64,000 bases of DNA from Nocardioides sp. JQ2195 (GTDB taxonomy: Bacteria > Actinomycetota > Actinomycetes > Propionibacteriales > Nocardioidaceae): assembly GCF_012272695.1 (NCBI RefSeq), contig NZ_CP050902.1, positions 2,666,001 through 2,730,000 of the forward strand. The letters are read 5' to 3'. The notes beneath the pieces were generated by a model that was not told the DNA's origin, did no database searches, and saw only the letters and a program-made list of their open reading frames with translations. Positions 16,035-24,033 of the stretch are shown here, in pieces (the stretch's first letter is position 1; every line of letters starts with the position of its first letter). The translations under genes and the position numbers were made by a program.

Positions 16035-17360
16035 CCCCGGCTCCACGCCGACCGGCTCGCGCGCGGTGCTCTCAGGCCCAGGGAACACCGGCAGCCGCTC
16101 CACGCCGTGGACGATCGAGCTCTGCCGGAAGCCCAGGTCGCCACCGGCCAGCCGCATCTCCGGGAAGCGGCGTGCCAGCCCGGGGAACGCGGCCCGCAGC
16201 TCCATGCGGGCCAGCTCGGAGCCGATGCAACGGTGCAGTCCGTGGCCGAAGGCCAGGTGCGGTGCCGGAGCGCGGTCCGGGGCGAACGTGTCGGCGTCGC
16301 CACCGAAGGCCGCGGGATCGCGGTTGGCCCCCGGGATCGACACCAGGACCACGTCGCCCTTGCGCACCCGGTGGGCACCCAGGGTGAGGTCCTGCTTGGC
16401 GAAACGTGGGAAGGCAACCTGGACGACGGAGAGATGGCGGAGCAGCTCCTCCACGATCGGGCCCACCGACTCCGGGTCCTCGCGCAGCCTGTCCCACGAG
16501 CGCCGGTTGCCCGAGGAGTCGCGGTCCCCCAGGAGCACCGCGGAGCCCATCGCCAGCATGCCGGCACTGGTCTCCATGCCGCCGGTGAAGACGCCGTCGG
16601 CCAACCCGGCCAGGTCATGGTCGCTGATGGCGTCGCCGTGCTGACGGATGATCTGGCCGATCAGGCCCGGGCCGGGCTCACGGCGCTGTCGTGCGGTGGC
16701 CTCCTTGAGGAACTCCCGCGAGTCCGAGATGGCACCCAGCGTGCCGGTGCCACCGCCGGTCACGTCGAAGCGGGCACTGCCGAGCTTGCGGAACACGTCG
16801 CGGTCGTGGTCGGGCAGCCCGAGCAGCTCGCAGATGACCAGGAACGGCACCGGGAACGCGAAGGTCGGCACCAGGTCGACCACCTCGTTGCTTCGTGCGG
16901 CCGCAGCGATCTCGTCCAGCTGTCGATCGACGATGCGCGTCACCATCGGTCGGATCCTGGCCAGCCGGTGCATGGTGAACTCCGGTGTGATCAGCCTGCG
17001 CAGCCGGGTGTGGTCGGGTGGATCCGTGAAGCCCAGTCCCCCGATGTCGCCGTCGGCGGCGCCACGCCGGCCGACGTACGGGCGGATGTCGGTGCTGTAG
17101 GCCTTCGGCTCCATCAGCACCTGTCGGCCCTCCGCAAGGCCGGTGACCAGCCAGACGTTCATCCCCAGCAGCGTGGTCAGGTGGTGCACCGGGTCCTCGG
17201 CACGGGTCGCGGCCAACCGTTGCGGCGGGTCGAAGCCGTCACGCCTCAGCGGCCAGCCCAGTGAGTCCGGCACGTTGTCGAGCGCGGACAGGTCGAGGGT
17301 CTGCGCCGGCACCAGGCGCAGCAGGGTCTTGCGCACCAGGCCCTGCAGGTGGCGCTTCAT
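16017..17360 (-). CDS. cytochrome P450
   Basis: A 447-residue bacterial class P450. The cysteine heme ligand is in FGHGLHRCIG near residue 370. The K-helix ExxR appears as EELLRHL. In the I-helix the usual A-G-x-E/D-T is written GGMETSAGM. The B/C region LGFTDPPDHTRLRRLITPEF is typical of CYP107/CYP105-like bacterial enzymes. No ferredoxin or ferredoxin reductase gene is adjacent, so redox partners are elsewhere. The second ATG (17360) is preferred over 17369: GGAGG (17371-17375) is 10 nt from the former but only 1 nt from the latter. The substrate is unknown. Confidence 0.92.
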   Translation of the reverse strand: MKRHLQGLVRKTLLRLVPAQTLDLSALDNVPDSLGWPLRRDGFDPPQRLAATRAEDPVHHLTTLLGMNVWLVTGLAEGRQVLMEPKAYSTDIRPYVGRRGAADGDIGGLGFTDPPDHTRLRRLITPEFTMHRLARIRPMVTRIVDRQLDEIAAAARSNEVVDLVPTFAFPVPFLVICELLGLPDHDRDVFRKLGSARFDVTGGGTGTLGAISDSREFLKEATARQRREPGPGLIGQIIRQHGDAISDHDLAGLADGVFTGGMETSAGMLAMGSAVLLGDRDSSGNRRSWDRLREDPESVGPIVEELLRHLSVVQVAFPRFAKQDLTLGAHRVRKGDVVLVSIPGANRDPAAFGGDADTFAPDRAPAPHLAFGHGLHRCIGSELARMELRAAFPGLARRFPEMRLAGGDLGFRQSSIVHGVERLPVFPGPESTAREPVGVEPGSARQE

Positions 17361-17447
17361 GCGAGTCATGCCTCCAGCGTTGCTGAATCAGCGGTGATCC
17401 ACATCAGGATTTTCCCCGACCCGTCCCTTCCCTGCGCCGGCCTCCGG

Positions 17448-18188
17448 TCAGGACCACCTCGGGGTCCGGGCCAGCAGCGCCGCCACGGCCGCCACTCCGG
17501 CGGTCGAGGTGCGCAGGACCTCGCGGCCCATGCGCACCGGCTGTGCGCCTGCGGCCAGGAAGGTGGCCAGCTCCTCGTCGCTGATCCCGCCTTCGGGTCC
17601 GACCACCACGACCATGGTGGCATCCGGTGCCAACGCCACGGCGGACAAGGGCAGCGTGGCGTCCTCATGCAGCACGACGGCACCATCGGCCGAGCCCAAC
17701 AGCTCGGCCACCGCGTCGGTGCCGGCCAGTGGAGAAACCGTCGGGAACCAGCTGCGACGGGCCTGCTTGGCGGCCTCGCGGGCCGTGGCGGTCCACTTCG
17801 CGTGGGACTTGGCCACGCGTTCCCCGCGCCAGACCGCCACCGAGCGGGAGGCCGCCCACGGCACGATCACGTCGACCCCGATCTCGGTCAGCACCTCGAC
17901 TGCCAGCTCAGCACGGTCCCCCTTGGGCAGGGCCTGCACCACGGTGATCGACGGCTGCGCCTTCTCCTCGACGTGCACGTCGGCGACCTCGACGGTGAAC
18001 ACCCGCTTGCCGGTGGTGGCCACGACGCCGGGTGCCGACGTGCCGACCCCGTCGGTGAGCACGACCGACTCACCGACCCGAAGGCGGCGTACGGCGACCG
18101 CGTGGTGCGCCTCGTCCCCGGTGATCTGGACGACCGAGCCGGCGGCGACGCCCGCGAGCGTCGGCACGAGGTGCACGGGGAGAGTCAT
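17448..18188 (-). CDS. rsmE: 16S rRNA (uracil(1498)-N(3))-methyltransferase
   Basis: A 246-residue SPOUT-class methyltransferase that modifies U1498 in the decoding region of 16S rRNA. An N-terminal PUA-like domain (DEAHHAVAVRRLRVGESVVL) is followed by the trefoil-knot SAM site VVVVGPEGGISDEE and GREVLRTSTAG, both diagnostic of RsmE. Its start touches the dnaJ stop (1-nt overlap), so it is the last gene of the hrcA-dnaJ-rsmE operon, a common actinobacterial arrangement, and should be heat-induced with it. Confidence 0.95.
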   Translation of the reverse strand: MTLPVHLVPTLAGVAAGSVVQITGDEAHHAVAVRRLRVGESVVLTDGVGTSAPGVVATTGKRVFTVEVADVHVEEKAQPSITVVQALPKGDRAELAVEVLTEIGVDVIVPWAASRSVAVWRGERVAKSHAKWTATAREAAKQARRSWFPTVSPLAGTDAVAELLGSADGAVVLHEDATLPLSAVALAPDATMVVVVGPEGGISDEELATFLAAGAQPVRMGREVLRTSTAGVAAVAALLARTPRWS

Positions 18189-19366
18189 CAGTGGTTGAAC
18201 GCGTCGCGCAGTCGGCCGAAGACGCCCTTGTGGCCGGCCTCGACGTTGCCGGTCGGGGCCTCCTCTCCTCGCAGGTTGGCGAGCTCGCGCAGGAGCTCCT
18301 CCTGACGGGCGTCGAGCTTGGTCGGGGTCTCCACCACCACGGTGACGACCAGGTCCCCGCGTCCCACGTTGCGCAGGCCGGGGACGCCCTTGGCCCGCAG
18401 GACCTGCTCGCTCCCGGACTGGGTGCCCGGCTTCACCTCGAGCGGGAAGCTCGTGTCCACGTCGGAGTCGGCGTCAGCGACGTCGGCCTCGAGCGTCGGC
18501 AGGGTCAGGGTCACGCCCAGCGCGGCCGCGGTCATCGGCACCGTCACCGTGCACCGCAGGTCGGAGCCGTGACGGGTGAAGGTCTCGTGGCGCGCCACGT
18601 GGATCTCGACGAACAGGTCGCCGGCCGGGCCACCTCCGGGGCCGACCTCGCCCTGGCCGCTGAGCTGGACCCGGGTGCCGGTGTCGACACCGGCCGGGAT
18701 CTTGACGGTCAGGCCGCGACGCGACCGGACGCGACCGTCGCCGGCGCAGTCACGGCAGGGGTCCGGGATGATCGAGCCGAAGCCGCGGCAGGCAGCACAC
18801 GGGCGCAGGGTGCGGATCTCACCGAGGAACGACCGCTGGACGTGGGCGACCTCGCCCGCCCCGCGACAGGTCTCGCAGGTGATCGGCTCGCTGCCCTCGG
18901 CGGCACCGCCCCCGTGACAGGTCTCGCAGACGACCGCCGTGTCGACCTTGATCTCGCGCGTGACACCGAAGGCCGCCTCCGCGAGCTCGATCTCGAGGCG
19001 GATCAGGGCGTCCTGGCCGCGGCGTACTCGTGCCTTGGGCCCGCGGCCGGCCTGGCCGGCGCCACCCTGGCCGCCGAAGAACGCGTCCATGATGTCGGTG
19101 AAGGAGAACCCCTGACCCTGGCCGAAGCCGCCGGCGCCGCCCATGCCTCCGCCGAACGGGTCGCCGCCACGGTCGTAGGAAGCCCGCTTCTGCGGGTCGC
19201 TGAGCACCTCGTAGGCCAGCGAGACCTCCTTGAACTTGTCCTGGGTCTCCGGATCCGGGTTCACGTCGGGGTGCAGCTGGCGGGCCAGCTTCCGGTACGC
19301 CTTCTTGATCGCGTCGCCATCCGCGTCGCGGGAGACGCCGAGGATTTCGTACAGGTCCTGTCTCAT
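18188..19366 (-). CDS. dnaJ: molecular chaperone DnaJ (DnaJ2 type)
   Basis: A 392-residue Hsp40 cochaperone that stimulates the DnaK ATPase. The J domain (1-70) has HPD in [10 protein letters not shown]; a Gly/Phe-rich stretch follows ([15 protein letters not shown]); then the zinc domain with four C-x-x-C-x-G-x-G repeats ([32 protein letters not shown]) and the C-terminal substrate-binding domains. It is downstream of hrcA, the second DnaJ locus typical of actinobacteria, the first being in the dnaK operon. AAGGA precedes the ATG. Confidence 0.96.
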   Translation of the reverse strand: MRQDLYEILGVSRDADGDAIKKAYRKLARQLHPDVNPDPETQDKFKEVSLAYEVLSDPQKRASYDRGGDPFGGGMGGAGGFGQGQGFSFTDIMDAFFGGQGGAGQAGRGPKARVRRGQDALIRLEIELAEAAFGVTREIKVDTAVVCETCHGGGAAEGSEPITCETCRGAGEVAHVQRSFLGEIRTLRPCAACRGFGSIIPDPCRDCAGDGRVRSRRGLTVKIPAGVDTGTRVQLSGQGEVGPGGGPAGDLFVEIHVARHETFTRHGSDLRCTVTVPMTAAALGVTLTLPTLEADVADADSDVDTSFPLEVKPGTQSGSEQVLRAKGVPGLRNVGRGDLVVTVVVETPTKLDARQEELLRELANLRGEEAPTGNVEAGHKGVFGRLRDAFNH

Positions 19367-19413
19367 GAGTCCTTCTGGTTCGTTGGGAGGATGGTTCGTG
19401 TTCGTGGGGGGTC

Positions 19414-20436
19414 TCAGGCCTCGTCGAGGATGCGGGAGACATAGCGGGCGACGGCACGCACCGTCGCCATCGTGCCGGGGTAGTCCATGCGGGTCGGCCC
19501 CACGATGCCGAGCGAGGCCAGTGCCTGCTCCTCCGGGCCGTAGCCGGTGGCGACGACACTCGTGGTGGCCAGCTCCTGGTAGGGGCCCTCGTGGCCGATG
19601 CGCACGGTGACCGTGTCACCCGTGCCTGCCTCGCCGAGCAGCTTGAGCAGGACGACGTGCTCCTCGAGCGCCTCGAGGATGGGACGGATCGTGGTGTCGA
19701 AGCCGTCGCCGAACCGGGCCAGGTTGGCGGTTCCGCCGACCGCCACCCGTTCGTCGGAGCGGTGGTCGGACATCGCCTCGACGAGCGAAGCGACGACAGC
19801 GGTGGCGACAGGTCGCCCGCCCTCCGGCAGCTGGTCGACCACGTCGTCCAGGGCGGTGGCGGCCGTGGCGATCACCTCGCCGATGACGGCGCGGTTGACC
19901 AGGGTCCGGAGCGGGGCGAGGTCTTCCTCCGGCAGCTCGCCGGCGAGCTCGACGACGCGCTGCTCCACGCGACCGGTGCTGAGGATGAGCACCAGCAACA
20001 GGCGGTTGGGCGCCAGCGCCACGATCTCGACGTGCCGCACCGTGCTGCGACTGAGCGTCGGGTACTGCACGACCGCCACCTGGCGCGTCAGCTGGGCGAG
20101 CAGCCGGACGCTGCGCTGCACGACGTCGTCGAGGTCGACCGCGCCCTCGAGGAAGGAGGAGATCGCGCGCTGCTCCGGCCCACTCATCGGCTTGACCGTG
20201 GTCAGCTTGTCGACGAAGAGCCGGTATCCCTTGTCGGTGGGCACCCGGCCGGCGCTGGTGTGCGGCTGGGCGATGAACCCCTCCTCCTCGAGCGCGGCCA
20301 TGTCGTTGCGCACCGTGGCGGGCGAGACACCCAGCTTGTGGCGCTCGACCAGGGCGCGCGACCCGACCGGTTCCTCGGTGGAGACGTAGTCCTCCACGAT
20401 GGCGCGCAGGACGGCGAGTCGACGGGCCTCGACCAT
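19414..20436 (-). CDS. hrcA: heat-inducible transcription repressor HrcA
   Basis: A 340-residue repressor binding CIRCE operators of heat-shock genes. The N-terminal winged helix is visible ([59 protein letters not shown]), followed by the GAF-like and dimerisation parts. ATG 20436 is chosen because the family starts a few residues before RLAVLRAIV; the longer open frame has no support. It heads the hrcA-dnaJ-rsmE operon and is controlled by the CIRCE element 90 nt upstream, so it represses itself. Confidence 0.95.
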   Translation of the reverse strand: MVEARRLAVLRAIVEDYVSTEEPVGSRALVERHKLGVSPATVRNDMAALEEEGFIAQPHTSAGRVPTDKGYRLFVDKLTTVKPMSGPEQRAISSFLEGAVDLDDVVQRSVRLLAQLTRQVAVVQYPTLSRSTVRHVEIVALAPNRLLLVLILSTGRVEQRVVELAGELPEEDLAPLRTLVNRAVIGEVIATAATALDDVVDQLPEGGRPVATAVVASLVEAMSDHRSDERVAVGGTANLARFGDGFDTTIRPILEALEEHVVLLKLLGEAGTGDTVTVRIGHEGPYQELATTSVVATGYGPEEQALASLGIVGPTRMDYPGTMATVRAVARYVSRILDEA

Positions 20437-20527
20437 GTGGCTCACCTCTCGTCCTGGCTCGGTGGGTGCTGACGCTGTGCACCCGGGGTCTGGCAGTGGG
20501 GCTGTGGGCGGCACCCCGGGGTCAAGA

Positions 20528-20559
20528 TTGGCACTCCGAAACACCGAGTGCCAATGCTA
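20528..20559 (-). promoter_or_regulatory. CIRCE operator with overlapping hrcA promoter
   Basis: TTGGCACTC, nine bases, GAGTGCCAA (20528-20554) matches the CIRCE consensus (TTAGCACTC-N9-GAGTGCTAA) with one symmetric change per arm, and both arms are perfectly complementary. TAGCAT (20554-20559, minus strand) is a likely -10 box, putting the start of transcription near 20547, inside the operator. HrcA bound there would block initiation. Confidence 0.92.
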
Positions 20560-20721
20560 CTCGCCCGGACCTCGGAAGCCGAAGACGCTGGACGCGGGCC
20601 TGATCACGTTCCGGTCGTGGGCCGCCAGCTCGCGCGGATCTCTCCGCGCCCCTGGCGTGGTTCCGGACCTCCAGCACCAGGCGAGCGTGCAGGGGCGTCC
20701 GCGCGCTGCTCCCACTCCCAC

Positions 20722-20727
20722 TAGTCT
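20722..20727 (+). promoter_or_regulatory. leaderless -10 box for the metallo-hydrolase gene
   Basis: TAGTCT, then GGCCGG (6 nt), then the ATG at 20734. There is no ribosome-binding sequence. Confidence 0.6.
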
Positions 20728-20733
20728 GGCCGG

Positions 20734-21561
20734 ATGCCTGACTCCCTGACTGCGGTGGCCGATCGGGTCTGGGTCGCCCGCCACGCATGGTTCGACGTCA
20801 ACGTGACGGTGATCGGTGGGGAGGCCGGCCTGGTCGTCGTCGACACGCACGCCTCCCTGGACGCCGTGCGCGACACCCTGGCCCGGGTCAGGGAGGTGAG
20901 CTCCGCACCCGTGGTGGCGGTGGTCAACACCCATTCCCACTTCGACCACGTGCTCGGGAACGCCGTCTTCGAGGACGTGCCGGTCCTGGCCCACGAGGAG
21001 ACCGCCGCGGCCCTGGCCGCGTTCCGCGACGACCGACCGACGTACGACGGGGAGCGCGCGGCCGAGGTCGATGCCTCGCCGGTCGTGCTCCCGACCGACA
21101 CCTTCTCGTCGGCGCGCGTGGTGGACCTGGGCGACCGGCAGGTCGAGCTGTTGCACCCCGGCCGTGGTCACACCGCGGGAGACGTCGTCGTCCGCGTTCC
21201 TGACGCCGATGTGCTGCTCACCGGTGACCTGGTCGAGGAGTCGGCTCCCCCGGCGTACGGCGAAGACTGCTGGCCGATGGAGTGGCCCACCTCGCTCGAC
21301 CTGGCGATCTCCCTGATGACGGACCGGACCGTGGTGGTCCCCGGGCACGGAGCCGTGGTCGATCTCGACTTCGTGCACCAGCAGCGCGGCGAGATCGGCA
21401 TCGTCGCCGAGACCATCCGCGACCTTGCCGGACGCGGCGTCCCGGCGTCTCAAGCGCTGGCGCAGGGCGAGTGGCCTTGGCCACAGGAGCTGCTGGAGCA
21501 CGCCGTCGCCCGTGGCTACGAGCAACTCCCCCGCGCGTCGAAGCGGCTTCCGCTGATCTGA
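20734..21561 (+). CDS. MBL-fold metallo-hydrolase
   Basis: A 275-residue metallo-beta-lactamase fold protein with the zinc motif NTHSHFDHVLGN (about 68-79), GHTAGDVVV, LLTGDLVEE and VVPGHGAVVD, i.e. the complete set of metal ligands. The fold covers glyoxalase II-like thioesterases, lactonases and others, and I cannot assign a substrate. It is divergent from the hrcA operon, across a 297-nt gap to the hrcA start codon that contains CIRCE. The DUF3097 gene follows after 19 nt and has its own promoter. Confidence 0.88.
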   Translation: MPDSLTAVADRVWVARHAWFDVNVTVIGGEAGLVVVDTHASLDAVRDTLARVREVSSAPVVAVVNTHSHFDHVLGNAVFEDVPVLAHEETAAALAAFRDDRPTYDGERAAEVDASPVVLPTDTFSSARVVDLGDRQVELLHPGRGHTAGDVVVRVPDADVLLTGDLVEESAPPAYGEDCWPMEWPTSLDLAISLMTDRTVVVPGHGAVVDLDFVHQQRGEIGIVAETIRDLAGRGVPASQALAQGEWPWPQELLEHAVARGYEQLPRASKRLPLI

Positions 21562-21567
21562 TCCGAC

Positions 21568-21573
21568 TAGCGT
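21568..21573 (+). promoter_or_regulatory. leaderless -10 box for the DUF3097 gene
   Basis: TAGCGT followed by 7 nt and the GTG at 21581, within the short gap after the metallo-hydrolase stop codon. Confidence 0.5.
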
Positions 21574-21580
21574 TGACCCG

Positions 21581-22435
21581 GTGACTTCCCCCACCGACCG
21601 CTACGGCTCCGACGTCCTCAACACCGACTGGCGAGCGCCCCGCAACGGCCGTGCCATTGACGTCGAGGCCGACAACGGACTGGTCGTCGAAGAGGTGACC
21701 ACCGACTGGTGCGGCGAGATCGTTGCGGTCGACCGTGACATCGACACCGTCACCCTCGAGGACCGGCGCAACAAGCGCCGCACCTTCCCCCTCGGGCCCG
21801 GCTTCCTGATCGACGGCAAGCCCGTCATCCTCACCCGCCCGACCAGGCTGAAGACGCCCGCCAAGCCGACCCGGACCGCGTCGGGCTCGGTCGCCGTGCA
21901 CGGCGCGAAGGCTCGGGTGGCCCGGGCCAGCCGGATCTTCGTCGAGGGTCGCCACGACGCCGAGCTGGTCGAGAAGGTGTGGGGCGACGACCTGCGCATC
22001 GAGGGCGTGGTGGTCGAGTTCCTCGGCGGTGTCGACGACCTCTCGGACCACCTGCGCGACTTCAAGCCCGGCCCCGACCGCCGCGTCGGCGTGCTCGTCG
22101 ACCACCTCGTTCCCGGGTCCAAGGAGAGCCGGATCGCGCAGTCCATCGCCAAGTCACCGGTCGGCAAGCACGTGCTGATCGTCGGCCACCCGTTCATCGA
22201 CGTCTGGGCTGCGGTCAAGCCCGAACGGCTCGGCTTCAAGCGCTGGCCCGACGTGCCCCGCAACATCGAGTGGAAGCACGGCGTCTGTCAGCAGCTGGGG
22301 TGGCCGCACCGCAACCAGACCGACATCGCCCGCGCCTGGCAGCACATCCTCGGTGGGGTGCGCGGCTTCCAGGACCTCGACCCGGCGCTGCTCGGTCGCG
22401 TCGAGGAGCTCATCGACTTCGTCACCGCCCCCTAG
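21581..22435 (+). CDS. DUF3097 family protein
   Basis: A 284-residue protein I recognise as the actinobacterial DUF3097 family from its conserved blocks: YGSDVLNTDWRAP at the N-terminus, VEEVTTDWCGEIVAVDRD, RTFPLGPGFLIDGKPV, and a second half with RIFVEGRHDAELVEKVWGDDL, GVLVDHLVPGSKESRIA and VLIVGHPFIDVWAAVKP. The second half has the acidic, Toprim-like layout (VEG-H-D-A-E, later a DH pair) seen in some nuclease/primase folds, but this is only a resemblance. The family commonly neighbours hrcA and hemW. The function is unknown. A tandem repeat array begins 1 nt after its stop. Confidence 0.8.
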   Translation: MTSPTDRYGSDVLNTDWRAPRNGRAIDVEADNGLVVEEVTTDWCGEIVAVDRDIDTVTLEDRRNKRRTFPLGPGFLIDGKPVILTRPTRLKTPAKPTRTASGSVAVHGAKARVARASRIFVEGRHDAELVEKVWGDDLRIEGVVVEFLGGVDDLSDHLRDFKPGPDRRVGVLVDHLVPGSKESRIAQSIAKSPVGKHVLIVGHPFIDVWAAVKPERLGFKRWPDVPRNIEWKHGVCQQLGWPHRNQTDIARAWQHILGGVRGFQDLDPALLGRVEELIDFVTAP

Positions 22436-22436
22436 C

Positions 22437-22502
22437 GCGAACGGGCAGTTCTTGATGCGCGAACGTGCAGTTGTTGTCGCGCGAACGGGCAGTTGTTGTC
22501 GC
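22437..22502 (+). repeat. 22-nt tandem repeat array B (3 units)
   Basis: Three head-to-tail units (22437, 22459, 22481) related to arrays at 4062 and 41534: GCGAACGGGCAGTT followed by CTTGATGC or GTTGTCGC. A degenerate fourth unit may start at 22503. The array follows the DUF3097 stop codon (22433-22435) and points toward hemW on the opposite strand, again a convergent gap. Units 2 and 3 share the variant ending GTTGTCGC. Confidence 0.85.
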
Positions 22503-22602
22503 AGGACCGCAGGTTCTGGAGGCACGGGGCCGACGGGCAGGTGCCGGACGGTCAACGACCGTCGTCCCGACGCGCAGCAACCCGCAGCTCGCGCATCAAG
22601 AA
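22449..22602. repeat. perfect 14-bp inverted repeat spanning array B, with nested hairpin
   Basis: TTCTTGATGCGCGA (22449-22462, bridging units 1 and 2) recurs as its exact reverse complement at 22589-22602, 126 nt away and just before the hemW stop. Near the centre, GACGGTC-AAC-GACCGTC (22547-22563) forms a perfect 7-bp hairpin. The whole convergent gap can fold as one large structure; it may end transcription from both sides. Confidence 0.7.
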
Positions 22603-22613
22603 GACGCAGCTGG

Positions 22614-23876
22614 TCAGACCAGGTCGCGGACGATGGCGTCGGCGAGCAGACGACCGTCGCGGGTGAGCACCAGGCGCGCACCCGCAAGGTGGGCGTCGTC
22701 CGGCGATGCAGCGTCCGACAGCGCGTCTCCCAGTGGACCGGGCTCGACGAGTCCGCGAGCAACCAGGTCGGGCAGCTGCGCCCGACCTGCGTCGTCGAGC
22801 AGCGCGATGTCGAGCCCGTCGCGGATCCGGATCTCCAGGAGCACCCGCTCGACGAGCCTGGTCTCCTCGTCCAGGGTCTCCCGGGCATGCGCCGGACTGA
22901 CTCCGCGACCGATGCGCTCGGCGTACGCCGCGGGATGCTTGACGTTCCACCACCGGACGCCACCGACGTGGGAGTGCGAGCCGGGCCCGACGCCCCACCA
23001 GTCGGCGCCCTGCCAGTAGAGCAGGTTGTGCCGGCAGCGGGAGGCGTCGTCGCGCGACCAGTTCGACACCTCGTACCACCCCAGCCCGGCAGCGGCGAAC
23101 GCGTCATCTGCCGCGACGTACTTGTCGGCGAGGTCGTCGTCATCAGTCATCGGCACCTCGCCGCGCCGCACCCGCCTGGCCAACGCGGTGCCCTCCTCGA
23201 CGATGAGCGAGTACGCCGACACGTGATCCGGCGTGCAGGCCAGCGCAGCATCGATCGAGACCTGCCAGTCGGCCAGCGACTCCCCGGGCGTGCCATAGAT
23301 CAGGTCGAGGCTCACCTGCTCGAAGCCGGCCTGCCTGGCCCAGTCGACGACGGCCGGCACACGGAGCGGATCATGGGTGCGGTCGAGGGTCTGCAGCACG
23401 TGGGGCACCGCCGACTGCATGCCGAACGAGAGCCGGTTGAAGCCCCCGGCGCGCAGCGCCTCGAGATCCCACGACGTCACGCTGTCGGGGTTGGCCTCGG
23501 TGGTGACCTCGACGTCGTCGGCCAGTCCGAACTCCCCCGAGATCGCGGCAATGATGGCGGTCAGGTCCGCCGGTGGCAGCAGGGTCGGGGTCCCGCCACC
23601 GAAGAAGATCGTGTCGACCCGGCGGTCCACGTCGCCGAGCACCGTGCGCGCCCGACGGATCTCGGCGATCGCGGACTCGGCGTACGTCGCCCGGGTGACA
23701 CCTTCGCCGAGCTCGGTGGCGGTGTAGGTGTTGAAGTCGCAGTAGCCACACCGCACCGTGCAGAACGGCACGTGCACGTAGACCCCGAAGGGGCGCGTCG
23801 CGGCGCCTTCGAGGGCGGAGCCGGGCAGGCGGCCGTCGGACGGGGCCGGGTCACCGGGAGGAAACGCGGAGGGCAT
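22614..23876 (-). CDS. hemW: radical SAM protein HemW (heme chaperone, formerly 'HemN-like')
   Basis: A 420-residue radical SAM protein. The cluster motif is CTVRCGYCDF (about 39-48), preceded by the family's YVHVPFC; GGGTPTLLP, ANPDSVT, SFGMQSAVPHVL and LDLIYGTPGE follow in the order of the family. HemW proteins bind heme and deliver it to cytochromes rather than oxidising coproporphyrinogen; the C-terminal HemN_C region (HNLLYWQGADWWGVGPGSHS) is present. It lies in the lepA-hemW-hrcA-dnaJ block. No close upstream gene shares its transcript, since a strong hairpin (23957-24000) lies ahead of it. Confidence 0.93.
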   Translation of the reverse strand: MPSAFPPGDPAPSDGRLPGSALEGAATRPFGVYVHVPFCTVRCGYCDFNTYTATELGEGVTRATYAESAIAEIRRARTVLGDVDRRVDTIFFGGGTPTLLPPADLTAIIAAISGEFGLADDVEVTTEANPDSVTSWDLEALRAGGFNRLSFGMQSAVPHVLQTLDRTHDPLRVPAVVDWARQAGFEQVSLDLIYGTPGESLADWQVSIDAALACTPDHVSAYSLIVEEGTALARRVRRGEVPMTDDDDLADKYVAADDAFAAAGLGWYEVSNWSRDDASRCRHNLLYWQGADWWGVGPGSHSHVGGVRWWNVKHPAAYAERIGRGVSPAHARETLDEETRLVERVLLEIRIRDGLDIALLDDAGRAQLPDLVARGLVEPGPLGDALSDAASPDDAHLAGARLVLTRDGRLLADAIVRDLV

Positions 23877-23956
23877 CGGCCCATCCTCCCACCGACCGCA
23901 GCGCGCGAACGCATCGGTCGGTGACGCAGGAGCGCAGAGGAGGAAGCAGGAGGACG

Positions 23957-24000
23957 CGAGAACGGGTGCCGGTGGACCGTTCCACCGACACCCGTTCTCG
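23957..24000 (-). terminator. 20-bp hairpin downstream of the acyl-CoA synthetase gene
   Basis: Arms 23957-23976 and 23981-24000 pair over 20 bp with one mismatch around a CCGT turn, 34 nt beyond the synthetase stop (24034) on the minus strand. There is no U-tract, as in the 'I-shaped' terminators described for actinobacteria. Confidence 0.7.
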
Positions 24001-24033
24001 GTCCAGCTCAGCTGCCTCCGGGCAGCGCGGGAC

